64,000 bases of DNA from Paenarthrobacter sp. JL.01a. GTDB lineage: Bacteria > Actinomycetota > Actinomycetes > Actinomycetales > Micrococcaceae. Where the stretch lies: positions 124,001 through 188,000 of the forward strand of contig NZ_CP104877.1 in assembly GCF_025452095.1 (NCBI RefSeq). The letters run 5' to 3'. Below, piece by piece: positions 52,363-59,814 of this stretch. Numbering within the stretch: position 1 is the first letter of the stretch; every line of letters begins with the position of its first letter. The position numbers and the translations under genes were made by a program. The notes under the pieces were generated by a model. That model did not search any database. It was not told where the DNA came from and saw only the letters and a program-made list of their open reading frames with translations.

Positions 52363-53259
52363 TTAGGTGGCGTCCGCCCGCTCTTCCGGGAGGTGGTTCG
52401 TTGAAAGGAAGCGCGCGATCCGCGCCGCCAGGCGCCGTCCAGGCCGCAGCGGACCTTCGTGGAATTGCCGCGGCACCACCGCGAACTCGATGGCGGGAAC
52501 GGCGCCAGCCAGCGCCCGCCCCGTCTCCCCGAAGTACGACGGACTCCATCCGCCGCTGAGCATGAGGGTGGGCGTGGACAACTTCATGAAGTCGTGCAGG
52601 TGCGCATCAGCGTTGAGGACTGCCCGCATTTCCACGACGGCGGTGGGCAGCAGGGAGCGCATCTCCAGTCCCAGCCTGGTTTGGGCCGACAGCACGCTCA
52701 AGGTACGCAGGGCGCGCAGCGGAAGGTAGGAAATCGGGCCGGCAGTTCCCAGGCCCTGCACCAGATGCGCCCATGCGTGGTCCAGCTGGCCCGCGGTGAC
52801 TGCCTCCTCCAGCTCCGGTCGCCACCGGCTGCTCAAGTTGCCGGACAAGGACACCGCGGCGTCATAGGTCACCAGGCGGTTGATCACGGTCTCCCGCGCA
52901 GCCTGAAGCGCCACAAACCCGCCATAGCTGTGGGCAACGACGTCGGTGGAGCCGCTTTTCTCCATGACCGCCTGGAGGTCCGAGATCTCGGTGTCGACGG
53001 AGTATCCGGCGGGTTGCGGGGCGGAATTGCCGCGGCCGCGCCGGTTGTAACTGTGGACCGGTCGCCCCAGCAGGACGCTCAAGGTCCGCGCGAAGGACCA
53101 GTACAGGGAATCGGTCACCAGAGTGCCATGGACAAGCACGACGCCGGCCGGTTCCGCAGGCGCTTGGGCGCCGGGAAGCGAGGCGGCCGCCGCCGGCCTG
53201 AAGCTGTGCACCTCAAGCTGCCCGCCGCCGTCGTACGTTTCAACCATCCATGTCTCCAC
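52363..53259 (-). CDS. Alpha/beta hydrolase, tandem paralogue 3
   Basis: A 298-residue paralogue and first gene of the hydrolase operon. It has VHSYNRRGRGNSAPQPAGYS, a nucleophile elbow AHSYGGFVAL (Ala replacing the usual first Gly) and QFHEGPLRPGRRLA with the presumed His. Its N-terminus (MVETYDGGGQLEVHSFRPAA) again has the THDGG-like start. It is divergent from lysS with a 75-bp gap. The three proteins differ most in the cap region, suggesting different substrates. Confidence 0.85.
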   Translation of the reverse strand: METWMVETYDGGGQLEVHSFRPAAAASLPGAQAPAEPAGVVLVHGTLVTDSLYWSFARTLSVLLGRPVHSYNRRGRGNSAPQPAGYSVDTEISDLQAVMEKSGSTDVVAHSYGGFVALQAARETVINRLVTYDAAVSLSGNLSSRWRPELEEAVTAGQLDHAWAHLVQGLGTAGPISYLPLRALRTLSVLSAQTRLGLEMRSLLPTAVVEMRAVLNADAHLHDFMKLSTPTLMLSGGWSPSYFGETGRALAGAVPAIEFAVVPRQFHEGPLRPGRRLAARIARFLSTNHLPEERADAT

Positions 53260-53320
53260 TGTCCGAGTCTATGCTTTGGCCCGCTGGCAAAGTCCGGAAG
53301 TGGAGGCCCGTAATCAACGG

Positions 53321-53337
53321 TAAACTTAAGGACTGTG
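53321..53337 (+). promoter_or_regulatory. lysS -10 element; probable leaderless start
   Basis: TAAACT (53321-53326) is a good -10 hexamer (TANNNT) only 8 bp before the GTG start at 53335. Transcription would begin at or next to the start codon, giving a leaderless mRNA. An AAGGA lies 2 nt before the GTG, too close for a normal ribosome-binding site. The -35 region (AAGTGG) is weak. Confidence 0.5.
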
Positions 53338-54864
53338 ACTTCCGCAAACACCCCAGCCCCGAACACCCCCGCAGAACCCATCGACGCCAGCGAGCAGATG
53401 CGCATCCGCATGGACAAGCGCGCGAAGCTGATCGAGCGCGGCACGGAGGCCTATCCCGTGGGCGTGGAACGGACCCACTCCCTCAGCGAAATCCGCGAAA
53501 AGTACGCGCACCTCGAGGCCGATGAGACGACGGGCGACGTCGTTGGCGTCACCGGACGCGTGGTGTTTGTCCGCAACACCGGCAAGCTCTGCTTCGCCAC
53601 CCTCCAGGAGGGCGGCGTGGACGGCAAGGGTGTGCGCCTGCAGGCGATGCTGAGCCTGGCGAACGTCGGCGAGGAAGCCCTGGCCGACTGGAAGGCCCTT
53701 GTGGACCTCGGCGACCACGTCTTCATTAAGGGCGAGGTAATTTCCTCCCGCCGCGGCGAACTGTCCGTGATGGCCGATTCCTGGTCCATGGCGTCCAAGG
53801 CACTGCGTCCGCTCCCCGTCCTGCACGCGGAGCTCAACGAGGAAACCCGCGTCCGCCAGCGCTATGTGGATCTCATGGTCCGCGACGAAGCCCGCGAGAT
53901 GGTTTACAAGCGCGCTGCCATTACCCGTTCGGTCCGCGATACCCTTGACCGTCACGGTTATGTCGAGGTGGAAACGCCCATCCTGCAGCTGGTCCACGGC
54001 GGTGCAACGGCCCGTCCTTTCGAAACGCACATGAATGCTTTCGACCAGAAAATGACGCTCCGCATTGCCACCGAGCTTTTCCTTAAGCGCGCAGTCGTCG
54101 GTGGAATTGACCGTGTCTACGACATGGGCAGGGTGTTCCGCAACGAAGGTGTGGACTCCACCCACAGCCCCGAATTCACCACGCTTGAATGCTACGAGGC
54201 GTGGGCCGACCAGTTCGTCATGGCGGAGCGCATGAAGGAAATCATCCTGAATGTGGCCGACGTTGTGGGTACACGCACCATCCAAACGGAAGCCGGTGAG
54301 ATTAATCTCGACGGCGAATGGGCCTGGCTCGCCGTGTACCCCGGTATTTCAGAAGCAGTGGGCGTGGAAATTACCCCGGACACCACTGTGGAGGAGTTGT
54401 TGGCGATCGCCGCCAAGCACGACGTCAAGGTGGATCCGAAATGGGACGCCGAGAAGATTGTGGTTGAACTCTTCGGTGAAATCGTGGAGCCCACGCTCCT
54501 CAACCCCACTTTTGTGTACGACTACCCGCCGTCGGCGCAGCCATTGGCCCGCCCGCACCGCGAGGATGGCCGTTTGATCGAGGCGTGGGACCTCATTATT
54601 GGCGGCATGGAGCGCGGAACGGCATTCTCCGAGTTGATTGACCCTGTTATTCAGCGCGAACGCCTCACGGAGCAATCCCGCAGGTCCGCTGCCGGTGATG
54701 AAGAAGCCATGCAGCTGGATGAGGACTTCCTTCGCGCTCTCGAATACGGTGCGCCGCCCATGGGCGGAATCGGACTCGGAATCGACCGCTTGGTCATGTT
54801 GTTTACCGGTGCCGGTATCCGCGAAACCATTCTTTTCCCCCTGTTGAAGCCTGAAGGGCACTGA
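53335..54864 (+). CDS. lysS: Lysyl-tRNA synthetase, class II
   Basis: A 509-residue class II synthetase. The OB-fold anticodon-binding domain spans about 60-165 (GVTGRVVFVRNTGKLCFATL); the catalytic domain has motif 1 within TRSVRDTLDRHGYVEVETPI, motif 2 VFRNEGVDSTHSPEFTTLEC, and motif 3 GIGLGIDRLVMLFTG. It charges lysine onto tRNA(Lys). The disordered 20-residue Pro/Ala start is common in actinobacteria. The GTG start appears leaderless. It is followed by a small membrane peptide and by lsr2. Confidence 0.97.
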   Translation: MTSANTPAPNTPAEPIDASEQMRIRMDKRAKLIERGTEAYPVGVERTHSLSEIREKYAHLEADETTGDVVGVTGRVVFVRNTGKLCFATLQEGGVDGKGVRLQAMLSLANVGEEALADWKALVDLGDHVFIKGEVISSRRGELSVMADSWSMASKALRPLPVLHAELNEETRVRQRYVDLMVRDEAREMVYKRAAITRSVRDTLDRHGYVEVETPILQLVHGGATARPFETHMNAFDQKMTLRIATELFLKRAVVGGIDRVYDMGRVFRNEGVDSTHSPEFTTLECYEAWADQFVMAERMKEIILNVADVVGTRTIQTEAGEINLDGEWAWLAVYPGISEAVGVEITPDTTVEELLAIAAKHDVKVDPKWDAEKIVVELFGEIVEPTLLNPTFVYDYPPSAQPLARPHREDGRLIEAWDLIIGGMERGTAFSELIDPVIQRERLTEQSRRSAAGDEEAMQLDEDFLRALEYGAPPMGGIGLGIDRLVMLFTGAGIRETILFPLLKPEGH

Positions 54865-54866
54865 TC

Positions 54867-55040
54867 ATGGAGTACATCGCAGTCCTGGCGCCATCAGTGG
54901 TGGTTGGTTTGATTTTCTGGTTTGCCATGAAGTCCATCTTCAATGCGGACAAATCCGAGCGCCAGGCAGAAGCCCGCGCCCAGGAGGAGGCCAATATGAG
55001 AAATCAGGGTCCCACTCCGGAAGGTCCGGCCACTAAATAG
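54867..55040 (+). CDS. Small single-pass membrane protein (57 residues)
   Basis: Starts MEYIAVLAPSVVVGLIFWFA, one membrane helix at the N-terminus, followed by a charged amphipathic segment (NADKSERQAEARAQEEANMR) and a short Pro/Gly tail. The ATG lies 2 bp after the lysS stop, where AAGCCTGAAGGG in the end of lysS can provide a ribosome-binding site. Codon use and the conserved-looking anchor support a real gene; I believe similar peptides follow lysS in related genomes, but this was not checked. Function unknown. Confidence 0.7.
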   Translation: MEYIAVLAPSVVVGLIFWFAMKSIFNADKSERQAEARAQEEANMRNQGPTPEGPATK

Positions 55041-55083
55041 GCCCGGAATTGGGTGCCCCTAAGCAGGGCAATCCAATTGTGCT

Positions 55084-55113
55084 TTGACGCGCGTGCTTGC
55101 CGTGACAGATAAT
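55084..55113 (+). promoter_or_regulatory. lsr2 promoter
   Basis: TTGACG (55084-55089), an 18-bp spacer, and GATAAT (55108-55113): the closest match to the sigma-A consensus in the window. The 5' leader to lsr2 would be about 50 nt. A strong promoter is expected for an abundant nucleoid protein. Confidence 0.65.
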
Positions 55114-55171
55114 CAAGAAAGAAACCCGGGGAATTTCTGATTATCCAAACCCTCCGAATGAGAGGCAACTC

Positions 55172-55495
55172 ATGGCACAGAAAGTAAAAATCATCCTCGT
55201 CGATGACCTGGATGAAGGGTCTGCGGACGAAACTGTCCGTTTTGGCCTCGATGGCGTGAGCTACGAGATGGACCTGTCCACGGCTAACGCAGCTTCCCTC
55301 CGGAAAGCCCTGGAACCGTACGTCGCCAAAGCCCGCAAGACCTCCGGTCGCGCAACCCGTGGCCGTGCTGCTGCAGTCCGCAACCAGGATTCTGCACAGA
55401 TCCGCCAGTGGGCCCGCGATAACGGCTACACGGTCAACAGCCGCGGCCGTATTCAGGCCGAAATTCAGGAAGCTTATCAAAAGGCAAATTCCTGA
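55172..55495 (+). CDS. lsr2: Lsr2 nucleoid-associated protein
   Basis: A 107-residue Lsr2 protein, the H-NS-like silencer of AT-rich DNA in actinobacteria. The N-terminal dimerisation domain covers about 1-55 (KVKIILVDDLDEGSADETVR, FGLDGVSYEMDLSTANA); an RGR-rich linker follows; the C-terminal DNA-binding domain has IRQWARDNGYTVNSRGRI with the minor-groove RGR at 91-93. A second RGR at 63-65 in the linker may add DNA contacts. GAGAGGC precedes the ATG. It ends in a strong hairpin at 55507. Confidence 0.96.
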   Translation: MAQKVKIILVDDLDEGSADETVRFGLDGVSYEMDLSTANAASLRKALEPYVAKARKTSGRATRGRAAAVRNQDSAQIRQWARDNGYTVNSRGRIQAEIQEAYQKANS

Positions 55496-55506
55496 TTCAT
55501 CACTTC

Positions 55507-55535
55507 AATGCCCCGGCAGTCGCTGCCGGGGCATT
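55507..55535 (+). terminator. lsr2 terminator
   Basis: AATGCCCCGGCAG - TCG - CTGCCGGGGCATT: a perfect 13-bp stem with a 3-nt loop, followed by CGTTGTTT. It is 12 bp after the lsr2 stop. Confidence 0.9.
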
Positions 55536-55854
55536 CGTTGTTTAAGCAACCCTTTTTGGTCGCTGCGCATCCATGCTGGGAATTTTCTGTGAATCCGCGG
55601 CACTGGAAAGTGACCTGGGCTTCATTTTGATCCCGTGAATCCCCGCCGGAGCATCCGCCCACGGCGGGGTCGGCGGGAGCCCTGGAGGACCGCCGGCCGG
55701 CAGAGGGGAGGATGTCACCGCCGTCGTTCCCGGTCAAGGGTTCCAAACGGATTTATTCCGCAACAGCGTCATGTTTCCCCTGTGGCGAACACGCTCCAAA
55801 AGTCTTCTCCGGGCACGTAGCATCAAAGTACGTCGTAGCTAGGAGTGTGGCGAA
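55536..55854. other. Intergenic region upstream of clpC
   Basis: About 320 bp without a supportable gene. It should contain the clpC promoter, but no clear -35/-10 pair or known ClgR/CtsR/HspR operator could be identified by eye. AGGAG at 55841-55845 is the clpC ribosome-binding site, 9 nt before the ATG. Confidence 0.5.
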
Positions 55855-58347
55855 ATGTTTGAGAGATTTACGGACCGTGCCCGTCGCGTGGTCGTCCTTG
55901 CCCAAGAAGAGGCAAGGATGCTCAACCACAATTACATCGGTACCGAGCACATCCTCTTGGGTCTGATCCACGAGGGTGAAGGCGTTGCAGCCAAGGCGCT
56001 CGAGTCCCTGAGCATTTCGCTCGATGGCGTCCGCGAGCAAGTGCAGGAGATCATCGGCCAGGGCCAGCAAGCCCCGTCCGGTCACATCCCCTTCACGCCG
56101 CGCGCCAAGAAGGTGCTTGAGCTTTCGCTCCGCGAAGCACTGCAGCTCGGCCACAACTACATCGGTACCGAGCACATCCTGCTCGGCCTCATTCGCGAAG
56201 GCGAAGGCGTGGCCGCCCAGGTGCTGGTCAAGCTTGGTGCGGACCTGAACCGGGTCCGGCAGCAGGTTATCCAGCTGCTCTCCGGCTACCAGGGCAAGGA
56301 AACCGCCGGAAGCGGTTCCGGCCAGGGCCAGCCCGAAGGTACCCCTGCCGGCTCGGTGGTCCTGGACCAGTTCGGCCGCAACCTCACCCAGGCTGCCCGC
56401 GAAAACAAGCTCGATCCCGTGATCGGCCGCGAGCAGGAGATGGAACGCGTCATGCAGGTCCTCTCCCGCCGTACCAAGAACAACCCCGTGCTGATCGGCG
56501 AGCCCGGCGTCGGCAAGACCGCCGTCGTCGAAGGCCTCGCCCAGGCGATCGTCCGCGGCGATGTCCCGGAAACCATCAAGGACAAGCAGCTTTACACGCT
56601 GGACCTTGGTTCCCTGGTTGCCGGTTCCCGTTACCGTGGTGACTTCGAAGAGCGCCTGAAGAAGGTCCTCAAGGAGATCCGCACCCGTGGCGACATCATC
56701 CTGTTCATTGACGAGATCCACACCCTCGTCGGTGCAGGTGCCGCAGAAGGTGCCATCGATGCTGCGTCCATCCTGAAGCCGATGCTCGCCCGTGGCGAAC
56801 TCCAGACCATTGGTGCCACCACCCTGGACGAGTACCGCAAGCACATCGAGAAGGATGCCGCCCTCGAGCGCCGCTTCCAGCCAATCCAGGTCAAGGAACC
56901 CTCTGTTGCACACGCGATCGAGATCCTCAAGGGCCTGCGGGACCGTTACGAGGCACACCACCGCGTCACGATCACCGACGGCGCACTGGCCTCCGCCGCG
57001 CAGCTCGCCGAACGGTACATCTCGGACCGCTTCCTGCCGGACAAGGCCATCGACCTCATCGATGAAGCCGGCGCACGCCTGCGCATCCGGCGCATGACCG
57101 CCCCGCCGGAGCTCAAGGCCATGGACGAGCGCATTGCCGACGTCAAGATGGAGAAGGAATCCGCCATCGACGCCCAAGACTTCGAGGGTGCTGCCTCGCT
57201 GCGCGACAAGGAGCAGAAGCTCATTGCCGAACGCGCGGAGAAGGAGCGCACCTGGAAGTCCGGCGGCATGGACGACATCTCCGAGGTTGACGAAGACCTG
57301 ATTGCGGAGGTTCTCGCGAACTCCACCGGCATCCCGGTCTTCAAGCTCACCGAGGAAGAGTCGTCGCGGCTCCTCAAGATGGAAGACGAACTGCACAAGC
57401 GTGTCGTCGGCCAGGACGAGGCCATCAAGGCCCTGTCGCAGGCTATCCGCCGTACCCGTGCAGGCCTGAAGGACCCCAAGCGTCCGGGTGGTTCGTTCAT
57501 CTTCGCCGGCCCCACCGGCGTCGGAAAGACCGAGCTCGCCAAGGCGCTGGCCGAGTTCCTGTTCGGTGAAGAGGACGCCCTCATCACGCTGGACATGTCC
57601 GAGTACTCCGAGAAGCACACGGTTTCGCGTCTCTTCGGTGCACCTCCGGGCTACGTCGGCTACGAAGAGGGCGGCCAGCTGACCGAGAAGGTCCGTCGTC
57701 GTCCGTTCTCCGTGGTGCTGTTCGACGAAGTTGAGAAGGCACACGCCGATCTCTTCAACTCGCTGCTGCAGATTCTGGAAGACGGCCGCCTGACCGACTC
57801 CCAGGGCCGCGTGGTGGACTTCAAGAACACCGTGATCATCATGACCACCAACCTGGGTACCCGCGACATCTCCAAGAGCGTCGCGACCGGCTTCCAGTCC
57901 GGCACGGACACCCAGACCGGCTACAACCGGATGCGTGCACGGGTCACGGAAGAGCTCAAGCAGCACTTCCGCCCCGAGTTCCTCAACCGCGTTGACGACG
58001 TCGTGGTGTTCCCTCAGCTGACGCAGGACGAGATCATCGAGATCGTGGACCTGTTCGTCACCCGCCTGGAGCGTCGCCTCAAGGACAAGGACATGGGCAT
58101 CGAGCTCACCAAGGCCGCCAAGGTCCTGCTCGCTACCCGCGGTTACGACCCCGCAATGGGTGCCCGGCCGCTGCGCCGCACCATCCAGCGCGAGATCGAG
58201 GACCAACTGTCCGAGAAGATCCTGTTCGGCGACATCCACACCGGCGACATCGTTGTGGTGGACGTCGAGGGTGAAGGTGATGACGCCAAGTTCACGTTCG
58301 AAGGCAACGCCAAGCCGCGCATCCCGGAGATTGCTCCTACCGCGTAA
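55855..58347 (+). CDS. clpC: ATP-dependent Clp protease ATP-binding subunit ClpC
   Basis: An 830-residue HSP100 unfoldase that feeds proteins to ClpP. The N-domain has two repeats, each with [14 protein letters not shown] (about 1-145). AAA1 has Walker A GEPGVGKT at 215-222; the UVR-type middle domain ([20 protein letters not shown]) lies near 430-460; AAA2 has Walker A GPTGVGKT at 552-559 and the ClpP-docking region later. The length and order match actinobacterial ClpC1. AGGAG supports the ATG. A terminator follows 21 bp after the stop. Confidence 0.97.
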   Translation: MFERFTDRARRVVVLAQEEARMLNHNYIGTEHILLGLIHEGEGVAAKALESLSISLDGVREQVQEIIGQGQQAPSGHIPFTPRAKKVLELSLREALQLGHNYIGTEHILLGLIREGEGVAAQVLVKLGADLNRVRQQVIQLLSGYQGKETAGSGSGQGQPEGTPAGSVVLDQFGRNLTQAARENKLDPVIGREQEMERVMQVLSRRTKNNPVLIGEPGVGKTAVVEGLAQAIVRGDVPETIKDKQLYTLDLGSLVAGSRYRGDFEERLKKVLKEIRTRGDIILFIDEIHTLVGAGAAEGAIDAASILKPMLARGELQTIGATTLDEYRKHIEKDAALERRFQPIQVKEPSVAHAIEILKGLRDRYEAHHRVTITDGALASAAQLAERYISDRFLPDKAIDLIDEAGARLRIRRMTAPPELKAMDERIADVKMEKESAIDAQDFEGAASLRDKEQKLIAERAEKERTWKSGGMDDISEVDEDLIAEVLANSTGIPVFKLTEEESSRLLKMEDELHKRVVGQDEAIKALSQAIRRTRAGLKDPKRPGGSFIFAGPTGVGKTELAKALAEFLFGEEDALITLDMSEYSEKHTVSRLFGAPPGYVGYEEGGQLTEKVRRRPFSVVLFDEVEKAHADLFNSLLQILEDGRLTDSQGRVVDFKNTVIIMTTNLGTRDISKSVATGFQSGTDTQTGYNRMRARVTEELKQHFRPEFLNRVDDVVVFPQLTQDEIIEIVDLFVTRLERRLKDKDMGIELTKAAKVLLATRGYDPAMGARPLRRTIQREIEDQLSEKILFGDIHTGDIVVVDVEGEGDDAKFTFEGNAKPRIPEIAPTA

Positions 58348-58367
58348 GTTATCTGGCCTGGCCCAAC

Positions 58368-58407
58368 GAAAGCCCCGTTCATTCCGAAAGGAGTGGGCGG
58401 GGCTTTC
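58368..58407 (+). terminator. clpC terminator
   Basis: GAAAGCCCCG (58368-58377) and CGGGGCTTTC (58398-58407) form a perfect 10-bp stem with a 20-nt loop, followed by CCGTGCC. It is the expected end of the clpC transcript. Confidence 0.75.
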
Positions 58408-58440
58408 CCGTGCCCCCGACCGCCCGTGCTCTGCCGCCCG

Positions 58441-58507
58441 TGGAGTTTTTGTACAGCTAATGACGTTATCGTGGCCTTATAAGGGCAGCATCTGTACAAA
58501 AACTCCA
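58441..58507. promoter_or_regulatory. 16-bp inverted repeat flanking a candidate -10 element
   Basis: TGGAGTTTTTGTACAG (58441-58456) and its exact complement (58492-58507) flank 35 bp that contain TTATAA (58477-58482). The right arm ends 15 bp before the start codon of the glycosyltransferase gene at 58523. Two identical half-sites around a promoter suit a dimeric repressor or DNA looping. As RNA it would form a 16-bp stem just upstream of the ribosome-binding site. Confidence 0.55.
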
Positions 58508-58522
58508 GTGGGGGAGGGAAGC

Positions 58523-59749
58523 ATGCGCGTTTTGATGGTGGCTCCCGGTACCAGGGGTGACGTTGCGCCCATGGCGGGCCTCGGATCCCGCCTGCAGCAC
58601 TTGGGCTATGAGGTCGCTATTGCCGCCAACCCTGCGTACGCTGCACTGGTTTTCGAGTCCGGCTGTGAATTCAGGCCACTACAGGGGGACTTGGCCCGGC
58701 TCATCAGGCGGCCGGCTCCAGGGGCGAAGCCGGAACCGGGCAACCTCGTGGAGTTCTGGCGCCAGCTGGGGCAGTACATGGAGAATGCCGCGATCGGCAC
58801 GCTGGCCGCAGCCGAAGCCGGAGCCGACGTCATTCTGGCGAACTCGGTAGCGCCCTACGCGTACGACGTTGCTGAAGCCTTCGGCATCCCAGCCATCGGG
58901 GCCCATCTGCAACCCACGGAACCCAGCTCTGCCTACCCGCCGGTGATCATGAACTCGGCGCGAAGCCTTGGCCCTTGGGGCAACAAGCTTATTGGCGAGC
59001 GTGCTGCAGCAGGGCCGGCCCCCTATGACGGACCCAGCAGGCGGCTTCGCAAGGCCCTGGGCCTGACCAAAGAAAGCAGGGCCGCGGGCGAGAGGCGTAG
59101 AAGGAAGGCCCGGGCAACCACGCTCCACGGCATCAGCCCCACGGTGCTTCCGCGTCCTTCAGATTGGCACGACGGACTGGTCATGGCCGGATACTGGTGG
59201 CCTGCAAGCAGGCAGGACTGGGAGCCCACGAGGGATCTGGTGGACTTCCTCGGGGACGGACCACCGCCGGTCTTCGTTGGCTTTGGCAGCAGTGCCCACA
59301 TTGACCCCGACTTCATCCTCGAGGCTACTCGGCGGGCCGGCACCAGGGCTGTGGTGCAAGGGGCGGAGGGAGTCCTGGGCGATGACGCAATCGGCGTCGG
59401 GGATGTTCCCCATGAGTGGCTGTTTCCGCGGATGGCCGCGGTGGTGCATCACGCGGGGGCTGGAACGACGGCGGCCGGCTTCCGGGCCGGTGTCCCTGCG
59501 GTAGCCGTACCGGTGTACACCGACCAACCACTGTGGGCCTCAAGGATTGCCGCGCTCGGGGTTGGTCCCCGCCCACTTCCGCACAAGACGCTGACTCCGG
59601 AGCGCCTCGGCGAGGCTATTGCGAAAGCCGCCCACACGCCGTCGTACAGTCTGCGGGCGAAGGAAATCGCGGCAGCCGTCGCCGAAGAAGACGGGACCAC
59701 CCCGGTCGTTGACGCACTGCGGCGGATCGAAGCTGGAAGGAATATCTGA
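58523..59749 (+). CDS. Glycosyltransferase family 1 (UGT/MGT-like)
   Basis: A 408-residue GT-B enzyme: MRVLMVAPGTRGDVAPMAGL is the N-terminal acceptor-domain motif of the YjiC/macrolide glycosyltransferase group, and HHAGAGTTAAGFRAGVPAVA followed by DQPLWASRI is the C-terminal nucleotide-sugar site. Such enzymes glycosylate small molecules (macrolides, flavonoids, sterols), often to detoxify them. GGGGGAGGG lies about 7 nt upstream. It has its own promoter region with a 16-bp inverted repeat and no biosynthetic neighbours, so a defensive or detoxifying role is plausible. Confidence 0.88.
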   Translation: MRVLMVAPGTRGDVAPMAGLGSRLQHLGYEVAIAANPAYAALVFESGCEFRPLQGDLARLIRRPAPGAKPEPGNLVEFWRQLGQYMENAAIGTLAAAEAGADVILANSVAPYAYDVAEAFGIPAIGAHLQPTEPSSAYPPVIMNSARSLGPWGNKLIGERAAAGPAPYDGPSRRLRKALGLTKESRAAGERRRRKARATTLHGISPTVLPRPSDWHDGLVMAGYWWPASRQDWEPTRDLVDFLGDGPPPVFVGFGSSAHIDPDFILEATRRAGTRAVVQGAEGVLGDDAIGVGDVPHEWLFPRMAAVVHHAGAGTTAAGFRAGVPAVAVPVYTDQPLWASRIAALGVGPRPLPHKTLTPERLGEAIAKAAHTPSYSLRAKEIAAAVAEEDGTTPVVDALRRIEAGRNI

Positions 59750-59758
59750 AAGTAGTGT

Positions 59759-59773
59759 TTCACTCTAAGTGAA
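59759..59773. promoter_or_regulatory. Small inverted repeat before the S9 peptidase gene
   Basis: TTCACT-CTA-AGTGAA, 9 bp after the stop of the glycosyltransferase gene and 41 bp before the next start. It could be an operator; too short to be a terminator. Low confidence. Confidence 0.3.
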
Positions 59774-59814
59774 CCTGACTGTGATGACGAACACATTCGG
59801 TGTTGAATCGGAGC

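Noticed and set aside
55753..58239. Open frame of 828 codons on the minus strand antisense to clpC
   Set aside because: Mirror of a strongly coding, conserved gene in a GC-rich genome; no family resemblance and no ribosome-binding site.
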